A program made the translations under genes and the position numbers. The notes under the pieces were generated by a model. That model searched no databases and was not told the DNA's origin. It saw only the letters and a program-made list of their open reading frames with translations. DNA of 21,877 nt from an uncultured Clostridia bacterium (GTDB lineage Bacteria; Bacillota; Clostridia; Christensenellales; Borkfalkiaceae), in contig CAKQKA010000016.1 in the NCBI GenBank assembly GCA_934247855.1, positions 1-21,877 on the forward strand. Reading direction: 5' to 3'. Positions 1-6,597 of the stretch are shown piece by piece (positions within the stretch are counted from its first letter, which is position 1; each line of letters starts with the position of its first letter).

Positions 1-36
1 ACTATACGTATAACACGCGAGCGCAACGCTGTATTA

Positions 37-89
37 GCAAAAACACGGTCGCAAGACCGAGGTTCGTTTTATTCTTGTCTGGCATAATA
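37..89. repeat. Copy 1 of a dispersed hairpin-type repeat
   Basis: About 50 bases match a second element at 11625-11673, sharing the core AAAAACACGG, CGAGGTTCG and ATTCTTGTC. Copy 1 contains a GGTC-GCAA-GACC mini-hairpin with a GNRA-type loop (47-58). Its right end, TTCTTGTCTGGCATAATA, is nearly the exact reverse complement of the left end of copy 2, so the intact element has inverted ends. The left inverted end is missing here, so this copy looks truncated or diverged on that side. It lies just beyond the terminator of the potABCD operon. Confidence 0.6.
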
Positions 90-90
90 G

Positions 91-128
91 AAAAGACCTT
101 CGCGGTGTTATTGCCACGGAGGTCTTTT
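91..128 (-). terminator. Rho-independent terminator of the potABCD operon
   Basis: Arms 91-105 and 114-128 pair as AAAAGACCT-x-CG-x-GG with two interruptions. Read on the minus strand, the hairpin ends in a T run and lies 17 bases beyond the potD stop. The A/T-rich ends on both sides mean it could also work in the other direction. Confidence 0.75.
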
Positions 129-144
129 GCCTTATGTTGCGTTG

Positions 145-1740
145 TCAGTCAATTCTTTTGTAGCCTTTTCTGACGGGGAGACGGAAAACGCCTGCGCCCA
201 CGAGCTTGATGATAACGTATGCGAGAACGAGAGCTGCAAGCACGATCATAGAAACTACGAACACGCCTTGCCATTCCACATATTTGGAGTTTTCCCACAT
301 TTTGTTAAGTTTTACGAGTTCTTCGTCGCTGAAGTGGCGCATTACCGTACATCTTTTTACCGTTTCGTAATCGGGGTATTGCGTGGAAAACTGACGTTCA
401 AGCGTATCGGTGTAAACGATGTATTCCTTACCTTCTTCGTCGGTTTCCTTTTTGAACAGATAGCTCAAATCGACGGGAAAAACCTCTATTTCGTTGCCGT
501 CTTCGTCAGTGGCGAAAAAAGCTCCGTCTTTTTCGGTAACGCTTTCGCTTTCGTATCCGTAATTTGCAACGACGTTTTCAAAAATCTCGTCGCTTGCGAT
601 AGATGTGGTGTAGCCTATATAATCCATGTTACGCTGCGCATAGTGCGGCGTTGATACAAAGTTGATAAATTCCTGAGCCAGGTCGACTTTTGCGCCCTTG
701 GGCATAACCCAGCCGTCAAAGAAGATATTGCTTCCTTCTTCGGGAACGACATAATAAAGTTCGGCTGTTTTATCTCCGACCTCCGTTGGATCTTCGGCAA
801 AATCCATTGCGTAAACGGCGTCTCCGCTCCAGGCGAAGTTGATCCAGATTTTGCCTGCCGCCATGTCCTTTTTGCCGCTGTCTACCTCGTAACCGTAAAG
901 TTTGGAGGCAAGCCCAGAAAGGGCTTTACCCGATTTTTCAATCGATTCGTCCGAAACGCTGTTGAACAAGTCGGTGATTTTCGCATTGTACTCGGCTTCG
1001 AGTTGTTCGTCCTTTTCGGGATCGCCCGTGAGCGATTTTTTTAATTCGTTCGAGTATTCTTTAAGCTGATCGCTGTACGCATAACCTATTGCAAGAACGT
1101 AACTGTCGCGTACGCTGTCTTTAATGGTAAATTTGTTTTTGTATTTGTCCATCCAGACAGCCGACCAGTTCTTTACGTCTTCCGTGTCGACGAATTCGGG
1201 ATTATATATAAAACCCATCGTTCCCCACATATAGCAAGCCGCATAGTTGTAAAGGGCGGATCTATCGTCGTCTTTGTCGATTTTGGTGCGCTTGAACAGA
1301 TCTGCTATATATGCCGAAACGTTATCGTCGTACATTTTCATTTTATTATTCGTGCGGTCGAGCGGTTCAAGCATGTTTTCGCTTATCATCTTTTGTATCA
1401 TGTACTCGGACGGGCAAACGAGATCGTAACTTTCCTTATTAAGGTTGATTTTTGTATACATTTCCTCGTTCGTGCCGACGGTGGAGTATTCCACTTTTAC
1501 GTTTTTGCCGAGCGTTTCTTTGCAATATTTTTCAAACTCTTCGACTACCGAACCTTCGTAGATGTCGTTTTCTTCGTCCTCGTAATCATCGTCGTCGATG
1601 TAGTCTTCCCAGCTCATCACTTTAAGGGTGACTTGAGCGCCCGGGTTTTCCTCGGTAGCTTCGCCGCATCCGCCGAAAAACGGGCACATGGTTACGGCAA
1701 TCAATAAAACTGCCGTAAGAAGAGACGGAATTCTTTTCAT
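145..1740 (-). CDS. potD: Polyamine ABC transporter substrate-binding protein PotD, doubly anchored
   Basis: Captures extracellular spermidine/putrescine and hands it to the PotBC channel. Family landmarks are visible: a WEDY-type first strand, YDLVCPSEYM, CYMWGT, NFAWSGDA and the NIFFDGW ligand-loop region. The loop Asp is kept and the usual Trp two residues before it is Phe. The N-terminus is a lipoprotein signal with Cys25 in an atypical FGGC lipobox. At 531 residues it is much longer than the roughly 350 usual for PotD. The extra length is acidic insertions plus a C-terminal hydrophobic helix (about 492-514) followed by a basic tail (RLPVRKGYKR), which predicts a second membrane anchor with the tail inside. 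It is the last gene of the operon, 64 bases after potC, with AGGAG 9 bases before the ATG. Confidence 0.93.
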   Translation of the reverse strand: MKRIPSLLTAVLLIAVTMCPFFGGCGEATEENPGAQVTLKVMSWEDYIDDDDYEDEENDIYEGSVVEEFEKYCKETLGKNVKVEYSTVGTNEEMYTKINLNKESYDLVCPSEYMIQKMISENMLEPLDRTNNKMKMYDDNVSAYIADLFKRTKIDKDDDRSALYNYAACYMWGTMGFIYNPEFVDTEDVKNWSAVWMDKYKNKFTIKDSVRDSYVLAIGYAYSDQLKEYSNELKKSLTGDPEKDEQLEAEYNAKITDLFNSVSDESIEKSGKALSGLASKLYGYEVDSGKKDMAAGKIWINFAWSGDAVYAMDFAEDPTEVGDKTAELYYVVPEEGSNIFFDGWVMPKGAKVDLAQEFINFVSTPHYAQRNMDYIGYTTSIASDEIFENVVANYGYESESVTEKDGAFFATDEDGNEIEVFPVDLSYLFKKETDEEGKEYIVYTDTLERQFSTQYPDYETVKRCTVMRHFSDEELVKLNKMWENSKYVEWQGVFVVSMIVLAALVLAYVIIKLVGAGVFRLPVRKGYKRID

Positions 1741-1752
1741 TTAGCGTTCTCC

Positions 1753-1785
1753 TGTATTAAAAATAACAACTTGTATTAAAAATAA
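1753..1785. repeat. 14-base direct repeat between potC and potD
   Basis: TGTATTAAAAATAA occurs at 1753-1766 and again at 1772-1785, a 19-base period. On the minus strand the repeats follow a small TGAC-TGCG-GTCA hairpin and a T-rich run. They lie between the potC stop and the potD ribosome binding site. This could modulate potD level relative to the membrane subunits, or be a simple duplication. Confidence 0.6.
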
Positions 1786-1804
1786 TGACCGCAGTCACCC
1801 GTGG

Positions 1805-2617
1805 CTACACCTTTTTCTGGGCTGCGTATTTTTTGGCTTGTTTCGAAGCGCGGATGTTGATCAATACTATCACCGTTACGACAACTATAAAAATTATGGT
1901 CGACAGTGCGCGCAGGGCGGGTACGGAAGTGTTTGCGCCGCCTTTAGCGTATGCGTTGTAGGTGTAGGTGGAAATCGTATCAAGCGTGTCGGGTTTGGTA
2001 AAGGTGGTTACGATATAATCGTCAAGCGACATTGTGACCGCAAGCAGGAAGCCCGAGAAAATACCCGGTAAAATTTCGGGGATGATTATCGTGAACAGTG
2101 CTTTTGTCGGAGTTGCGCCGAGATCCAAGCCCGCCTCGTACAAGTTCGGGTTGAGTTGTTTAAGTTTGGGCAGTACGTTTAAGTACACGAACGGGAAACA
2201 TATTACTATGTGCGCAACGATCAGCGATGCCCAAGTGCCGTTGAACCCGAAGAACACGAAGATCATTGCGAGCGAAAGCCCCGTGACTATTTCCGCGCTG
2301 ATAACGGGTATCTGCGTTGCTCCGCCGAGCAGTTTTTGCGTGCTCTTTTTGGAGTAGAACGAGCCGATTGCGCCGATCGTTCCGAGTATGGTCGCAAGCG
2401 TTGCCGCAACGAACGCAAGAATAAGCGTGTTGGAAACGGCCGATAATATGGTTTCGTCGGTGAAAAGCAGTTTGTAATGCTCGAACCCCCATTCGGTTGA
2501 CCATGTGCCTATTTCTTTCGACAGGTTGAAACTGTAAACGATAAGCAAAAAGATAGGAGCGTAAAGGAATGCGAGGATAAGGAAGATATATCCGCGTTTG
2601 ATAATTTTGTTTACCAT
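1805..2617 (-). CDS. potC: Polyamine ABC transporter permease PotC
   Basis: Second membrane subunit of the polyamine importer, 270 residues, the usual PotC length. It has about six hydrophobic helices, the first near residues 9-28. The cytoplasmic coupling loop of binding-protein-dependent permeases is seen as the EAGLDLGATPTKALFTIIIP stretch, which contacts PotA. The SLDDYIVTTF segment after it is characteristic of PotC. Its ATG (2615-2617) lies inside the end of potB, a 7-base overlap that implies translational coupling. A basic C-terminus (RASKQAKKYAAQKK) follows the last helix. Confidence 0.93.
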   Translation of the reverse strand: MVNKIIKRGYIFLILAFLYAPIFLLIVYSFNLSKEIGTWSTEWGFEHYKLLFTDETILSAVSNTLILAFVAATLATILGTIGAIGSFYSKKSTQKLLGGATQIPVISAEIVTGLSLAMIFVFFGFNGTWASLIVAHIVICFPFVYLNVLPKLKQLNPNLYEAGLDLGATPTKALFTIIIPEILPGIFSGFLLAVTMSLDDYIVTTFTKPDTLDTISTYTYNAYAKGGANTSVPALRALSTIIFIVVVTVIVLINIRASKQAKKYAAQKKV

Positions 2618-3429
2618 AATCCGTTCCCCCTTGCTTGCTCGGCGCTTTCATCGCCGAATTTTCCGCTGATCAGCATAGTCGCAAATATTAGAATCAATAA
2701 TATGAGCGCGATTGCCGAACCGATGTTCCAGGCGTTTGCCTCGCCCGAATTGAACTTACTCTCTATAAGTTTACCGATAATGATTACTTTACTGTTGCCG
2801 AGCGTGTCGGAGATGACGTAGCTCGTAGTGGTGGGCAGGAAAACCATCGTGATTGCGCTGATTATGCCGGGCATCGACATAGGCAGCGTTGCTTTGAAAA
2901 AAGTGGTCGCAGGTCTCGCGCCGAGGTCAGCCGACGCTTCGAGTACGCTTTTATCGAGTTTTAACAAAACGGTGTATAAAGGGAGTATGGTTACGGGCAA
3001 ATAGTCGTAAACCATACCGATTATCGTGCTGAGGTAGCTGAGTTCGCCCGTTTTGTAAAAACCGAGGAGGAACAGCAATTCTTTCATTGCCGCCGTTCTT
3101 AAAACGAAGTTTATCCACATAGGAAGGACGAACAGCATAAGAAACACGCTTTTCTGTTTTAAGTTGCTTCTTGCAAGAAGGTATGCGACGGGGTAGCCTA
3201 TAAGCAGGCATATTACCGTCGATATAAACGCGATGCAAAAACTTTGAAGAAGCACGGTGAGGTTGGTTTTTCCGCTGAAAAACTCGGTAAAGTTTATCAG
3301 CGTAAACGAACCGTTTGCGTCTGTGAACGCATAGTAAAAAATCAACAGAAGCGGCAATATTACAAATACCGCCAAAAATACCGCGTAGGGTATGCCCAGA
3401 TGCTTTCTGGAAAATTTCAGTGCGTTCAT
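2611..3429 (-). CDS. potB: Polyamine ABC transporter permease PotB
   Basis: First membrane subunit of the polyamine importer, 272 residues. It has multiple hydrophobic helices starting at about residue 15 (AVFLAVFVILPLLLIFYYAF). The coupling motif LEASADLGARPATTFFKATL is the PotA-contacting loop found in PotB/PotC-type permeases. The NAWNIGSAIALILL segment is also typical of PotB. The start overlaps the potA stop in an ATGA arrangement (4 bases) and the stop overlaps the potC start, so potA, potB and potC are tightly coupled. No anomalies were seen. Confidence 0.93.
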   Translation of the reverse strand: MNALKFSRKHLGIPYAVFLAVFVILPLLLIFYYAFTDANGSFTLINFTEFFSGKTNLTVLLQSFCIAFISTVICLLIGYPVAYLLARSNLKQKSVFLMLFVLPMWINFVLRTAAMKELLFLLGFYKTGELSYLSTIIGMVYDYLPVTILPLYTVLLKLDKSVLEASADLGARPATTFFKATLPMSMPGIISAITMVFLPTTTSYVISDTLGNSKVIIIGKLIESKFNSGEANAWNIGSAIALILLILIFATMLISGKFGDESAEQARGNGLW

Positions 3430-4925
3430 TTGTTCTCTGCGTCCTTTAATGTAAGTTTGATTTTTTCGGGCGCGACCTTTACGCTTACCTTGTCGTTTTC
3501 GTTCCAGGCATATTCGGTGTCGATTACAAAATCTTCCTCTTCTTCGGGTGTTCTGACTATTACCTGATAGTGGTCGCCTTTATAAATTATGGAAACAATC
3601 TGACCGTGCGCCTCGCCGTCGTCCTCGTTGTCGATGATTTCGATATCTTTAAGACCGATTTCAACTTTGACTTCAACGCCCGTAAGGTCGAGCATTTCGC
3701 CGTTTGCAAGTACGAGGTATTCCTCTTCGTCTATATGCGAACCGGGGTAGAGTTGCGTTACGTCGCATTCAAATTCGCCCTCGGCAAATTCGACCGTATT
3801 GTGCTTGGTTATAACGCCGTCGTACACGTTGGAAACGAATTCTTTGTGCATGATATGGATGTCGTCGGGCTTTATAATCGCGCTGGCGCGGGTGCCCGCC
3901 TTTCTTTCAACGGTGTCCTGTATTACAAGTTCGCTCTTGCCGATCTGCATTGCCATTTCGTAATGAACGCCCTTGAAAATGCTTGACGTAATAACGCCGT
4001 CTACCTGCCCTTTGCCTTCGTCTACGAGGAATACGTCCTCGGGGCGAACGACTACGTCGACTTTTTCGTTGATTTCAAAATCGTCCACCATATCGAAAGT
4101 CTTGCCGAGGAAACGCACTTTGTTGTTGCCGACGATCGTGCCGCTGAAGATGTTGCTGTCGCCGATAAAGTCCGCAACGAACGCACTCTTGGGTTCGTTA
4201 TAAATGTCGGTCGGCGTGCCGATTTGCTGAATTACGCCGTCTTTCATAACGACTATCGTGTCGCTCATCGTAAGGGCTTCTTCCTGATCGTGCGTTACGT
4301 ATATAAAGGTAATGCCCAGCTTTTTATGCATTTCTTTAAGCTCGAGCTGCATGTCTTTTCTCATCTTAAGGTCGAGCGCGCCGAGCGGTTCGTCCAGAAG
4401 AAGAATTTCAGGCTCGTTGACGATAGCGCGCGCAATGGCTATACGCTGTTGCTGCCCGCCCGAAAGGGTGGTAACGTCACGCTTTTCAAAATCTTCAAGG
4501 TCAACCATCTTCAAGGCCTTTTTAACTTTTTCGGCTATAACCGCTTTGGTAAGTTTTTCCTTGCGGGTGATTTTGTTTCCCTTATCGTCCATGTACGTCG
4601 CATTAACAGTTTTGAGTTTTAAACCGTAAGCGATATTGTCGTAAACATTCAGATGCGGAAAAAGCGCGTAACGTTGGAATACCGTGTTGACCGGTCGCAA
4701 ATAGGGCGGAAGTTTGGTTATATCCTTACCGTTCAAAAGAATTTTACCTTCGTCGGGCATTTCAAAGCCGGCGATCATTCTCAATGTGGTTGTTTTACCG
4801 CACCCGGACGGACCGAGCAGTGTGACGAATTCGCCTTTGCGGACGTACAAATTTTCGTTGTCCACTACGGTTACGCCGTCATAAGACTTTGTGACTCCGA
4901 TTAACTCGATGATTTTTTCTGCCAT
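3426..4925 (-). CDS. potA: Polyamine ABC transporter ATPase PotA with extended tandem C-terminal domain
   Basis: ATP-hydrolysing subunit that drives PotBC. The nucleotide-binding domain shows Walker A GPSGCGKTT, Q-loop VFQRYALFPH, signature LSGGQQQRIAIARA, Walker B LLLDEPLGALD and the switch THDQEEA. It is 499 residues against roughly 350-380 usually. An insert of about 16-20 residues (around ATYMDDKGNKITRKE) sits between the Q-loop and the signature. The C-terminal part carries two TOBE-like copies, one beginning GVITSSIFKGVHYE and a second beginning GQIVSIIYKGDHYQ, instead of a single unit. The ATG at 4925 is chosen because GGGAG precedes it at normal spacing. An upstream in-frame TTG (4943) would put that site inside the gene. 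Confidence 0.93.
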   Translation of the reverse strand: MAEKIIELIGVTKSYDGVTVVDNENLYVRKGEFVTLLGPSGCGKTTTLRMIAGFEMPDEGKILLNGKDITKLPPYLRPVNTVFQRYALFPHLNVYDNIAYGLKLKTVNATYMDDKGNKITRKEKLTKAVIAEKVKKALKMVDLEDFEKRDVTTLSGGQQQRIAIARAIVNEPEILLLDEPLGALDLKMRKDMQLELKEMHKKLGITFIYVTHDQEEALTMSDTIVVMKDGVIQQIGTPTDIYNEPKSAFVADFIGDSNIFSGTIVGNNKVRFLGKTFDMVDDFEINEKVDVVVRPEDVFLVDEGKGQVDGVITSSIFKGVHYEMAMQIGKSELVIQDTVERKAGTRASAIIKPDDIHIMHKEFVSNVYDGVITKHNTVEFAEGEFECDVTQLYPGSHIDEEEYLVLANGEMLDLTGVEVKVEIGLKDIEIIDNEDDGEAHGQIVSIIYKGDHYQVIVRTPEEEEDFVIDTEYAWNENDKVSVKVAPEKIKLTLKDAENK

Positions 4926-5034
4926 TGTTATTCTCCCAAGCAACTTGCCCTAAAAGTAGGGCTATAAGTCGTTTATTAAGACTTTCGATGATTAAATAAT
5001 AAGATTTTAAGGCTGTTTTCCAGCCCGTTTTCAA
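4879..5034 (-). CDS. Possible 51-codon leader ORF overlapping the potA start
   Basis: A TTG at 5032-5034 is preceded, at a 7-base spacing, by a strong AGAGGAG site (5042-5048). The reading frame stays open for 51 codons and ends at 4879, 47 bases inside potA in another frame. The product would begin MKTGWKTALKSYYL and contain a short hydrophobic patch (RLIALLLGQVA). No family is recognised. The well-placed ribosome site is the main support. Without it this would be dismissed as a chance frame. If real, ribosomes translating it would run over the potA start and could regulate it. Confidence 0.3.
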   Translation of the reverse strand: MKTGWKTALKSYYLIIESLNKRLIALLLGQVAWENNNGRKNHRVNRSHKVL

Positions 5035-5180
5035 AGAAAAACTCCTCTTTATGTTTTGCGGTTTCGATACGGATATAGGAAGGCTCGCGAAAGGCAAAAG
5101 GGCGAGATAGACCTTGTCGGTCATCGAGGTCTTTTACCAAAAGCGGTAACGCAGCTATACGAATTATATAAACCGTAAAA
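4926..5180 (-). promoter_or_regulatory. Structured leader upstream of potA
   Basis: This 255-base gap between the regulator stop and potA holds four simple hairpins in minus-strand order: TTACC/GGTAA (5134-5149), AGACCT/AGGTCT (5109-5132), GGCTG/CAGCC with a 5-base loop (5011-5025) and the perfect GCCCTA/TAGGGC (4947-4962) just upstream of the potA ribosome site. A TATAAT-like -10 lies at 5163-5168 with no convincing -35. The segment may be an untranslated leader with a regulatory role, either from its own promoter or as part of a transcript from the regulator promoter. None of the known riboswitch classes was recognised. Confidence 0.4.
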
Positions 5181-5714
5181 TTAAAACGTCGGCGGCGTAG
5201 ATATCCATATAAACACCGCTTTTTTGTTTGAATCGTTTGATATAAAGTGAGTTTTGTTCGCCTTATAATAAAAGCTGTTGTCTTTTTTGCAAAGAATCTT
5301 TCTTTTACCGAGGTGAAGCACTATCTGACCTTCGAGCACATAACCGAATTCTTCGCCCTCGTGCGGAACGTCGTCATAAGTTTCGGCGTGCGCTTCGAGT
5401 TCTATTCTCAGCGGCTCCATCATGTTCTTTTGCGCGTTAGGTATAAGCCAGTTGGTAACTCTTCCGCCGTCAACCTTTTCTATAAATTCCTCTTCGGTAT
5501 AGACGATTTTTTCCTCTTCGTCCTCGTTGAAAAAGTCTTTAAGCGTAGTGCCGAGCGCTGCAAGTATGTCCACAAGCGTTGCAATCGACGGGCTGGTCAA
5601 ATCGTTTTCTATCTGCGAGATATATCCCTTGGTCAGTTCGCATCGGTCGGCCAATTCTTCTTGAGTAAGATAACATCCTTGTCTTAATAATCGGATTTTC
5701 TCTCCCAATTTCAT
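5181..5714 (-). CDS. XRE-family regulator with C-terminal cupin domain (PuuR-like), likely polyamine regulator
   Basis: Predicted DNA-binding repressor or activator of 177 residues. An N-terminal helix-turn-helix of the XRE type occupies residues 5-60 (KIRLLRQGCYLTQEELADRC and GYISQIENDLTSPSIATL). A small cupin barrel fills about 105-170 (HEGEEFGYVLEGQIVLHLGK, FYYKANKTHFISN) and would bind the effector. The architecture and length match E. coli PuuR, which senses putrescine. The next genes on the same strand are potABCD, so a polyamine effector is likely but inferred. The ATG at 5714 is preferred because a GGGGGC site lies about 9 bases upstream; a start 24 bases earlier lacks one. A canonical promoter and an inverted-repeat operator sit directly upstream, suggesting autoregulation. 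Confidence 0.85.
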   Translation of the reverse strand: MKLGEKIRLLRQGCYLTQEELADRCELTKGYISQIENDLTSPSIATLVDILAALGTTLKDFFNEDEEEKIVYTEEEFIEKVDGGRVTNWLIPNAQKNMMEPLRIELEAHAETYDDVPHEGEEFGYVLEGQIVLHLGKRKILCKKDNSFYYKANKTHFISNDSNKKAVFIWISTPPTF

Positions 5715-5736
5715 TATGTTTCGCCCCCTGATAAGC

Positions 5737-5765
5737 ACTAAACAAAAAGTTTAGTTTTACTAAAC
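5737..5765. promoter_or_regulatory. Operator: three alternating inverted half-sites
   Basis: ACTAAAC (5737-5743), GTTTAGT (5749-5755) and ACTAAAC (5759-5765) are exact copies in alternating orientation, spaced by 5 and 3 bases. They form two overlapping palindromes sharing the middle arm. They lie just downstream of the predicted +1 of the XRE-cupin gene, where a bound repressor would block transcription. Confidence 0.75.
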
Positions 5766-5774
5766 AACGCGTTT

Positions 5775-5803
5775 ATTATATGTAAGACCGAGTGTGTTGT
5801 CAA
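5775..5803 (-). promoter_or_regulatory. Sigma70-type promoter of the XRE-cupin gene
   Basis: On the minus strand, TTGACA (5798-5803), a 17-base spacer and TATAAT (5775-5780) form a perfect consensus promoter. Predicted +1 is near 5768, immediately before the operator half-sites. Confidence 0.85.
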
Positions 5804-5848
5804 ATAAAATAAGGGCATTAGCGAAAAATGTCGAAAAAATTTCTTTGC

Positions 5849-5878
5849 AAAAAAAACGGAAAGCGTTTCCGCTTTCCG
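5849..5878 (-). terminator. Rho-independent terminator of the PH-like membrane protein gene
   Basis: On the minus strand, CGGAAAGCG, loop GAAA and CGCTTTCCG form a perfect 9-bp stem (5857-5878) followed by eight T residues (5849-5856). It insulates the upstream gene from the XRE-cupin promoter. Confidence 0.9.
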
Positions 5879-5897
5879 AATTATATTTTAAAATCTT

Positions 5898-5914
5898 CGA
5901 TAATCGACCTATAG
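5898..5914 (-). repeat. 17-base dispersed motif, copy A
   Basis: On the minus strand this reads CTATAGGTCGATTATCG, one base different from copies at 14492-14508 and 16202-16218. It lies between a stop codon (46 bases upstream in the sense direction) and the terminator at 5849-5878. Function unknown. Confidence 0.6.
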
Positions 5915-5959
5915 GGCGACTTTTTGTAGTTTTCGACAAAAAATCGTTTTATATGTCTT

Positions 5960-6427
5960 TTAGTCGGGTTCGCCCGAGTTCTCGGTGTCTATCGCATAGA
6001 AGATCTTGTTGTTAACCTCTTTGAGCGCGTCCACGAAAGAATCGTAAGCGGTTTCGGCTATGTTTATGGCAATGTAGTCCGACTGATTATAATAAACCAC
6101 GAGTTTAGAGGTGTAGCGGAAAAGGGTTACGCGCGTTATCGTCGACATTTTGATTTTTGTCTTTATAAACCCCATTTTTGTGGTCAGATTGTCTTTGTCT
6201 ACCTGATATTCCGACGATACAAATACGGGAATTAAGACTATTACGCCTACAACGCCTATAAGAACGGAAAGCGAAGTGGTGGCGTAATCTTTAATGCCCG
6301 AAACATCGGAATTAAGCAGCCTTACAAGGCGTATAATGTTAAGCGCAATGCAAACTATGGCGCAGATAAAACCGATAATTAAAAACGCGATACCTACTTT
6401 TGAAAATTTGTAAGCAAATTTTTTCAT
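5960..6427 (-). CDS. Small membrane protein with a bacterial PH-like C-terminal domain
   Basis: 155 residues. Two hydrophobic helices occupy about 11-34 (IAFLIIGFICAIVCIALNII) and 50-72 (LSVLIGVVGVIVLIPVFV). A predicted beta-rich domain follows: SEYQVDKDNLTTKMGFIKTKIKMSTITRVTLF, then LVVYYNQSDYIAIN and a final helix. This pattern of a strand pair, an I..I.RV segment and a hydrophobic strand resembles the bacterial PH (bPH/YdbS-like) domains found after transmembrane pairs. The assignment rests on pattern only. The ATG at 6427 has GAGG 6 bases upstream; a TTG 6 bases earlier is less well placed. It has its own promoter and terminator, so it is monocistronic. Confidence 0.75.
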   Translation of the reverse strand: MKKFAYKFSKVGIAFLIIGFICAIVCIALNIIRLVRLLNSDVSGIKDYATTSLSVLIGVVGVIVLIPVFVSSEYQVDKDNLTTKMGFIKTKIKMSTITRVTLFRYTSKLVVYYNQSDYIAINIAETAYDSFVDALKEVNNKIFYAIDTENSGEPD

Positions 6428-6453
6428 ACTCAACCTCGTTTTGAACTGCCTTT

Positions 6454-6482
6454 ATTCTACCATTTTCTTGCATAATAATCAA
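6454..6482 (-). promoter_or_regulatory. Promoter of the PH-like membrane protein gene
   Basis: On the minus strand, TTGATT (6477-6482), a 17-base spacer and TAGAAT (6454-6459). Predicted +1 near 6447 gives a leader of about 20 bases containing the GAGG site. Confidence 0.7.
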
Positions 6483-6562
6483 CAAAAAACTGTGTTTAAA
6501 ACGCAATACGCAAAAAAGAGGAGCAAATTGCACATTTGCAGGCGTTTGCGACGGTTTATCGG

Positions 6563-6591
6563 TTGACTTAAATCTATATAAATTATATAAT
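6563..6591 (+). promoter_or_regulatory. Promoter of the ABC-F gene, +1 predicted on the ATG
   Basis: TTGACT (6563-6568), 17-base spacer, TATAAT (6586-6591), then six bases (TTGGGT) and ATG at 6598. With normal sigma70 geometry, +1 falls on the A of the start codon, so the mRNA should be leaderless. Confidence 0.75.
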
Positions 6592-6597
6592 TTGGGT

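Noticed and set aside
127..654. Open frame on the plus strand opposite potD
   Set aside because: It lies antisense to the clear PotD gene, has no plausible family and no ribosome site; the frame is open because of codon bias on the other strand.
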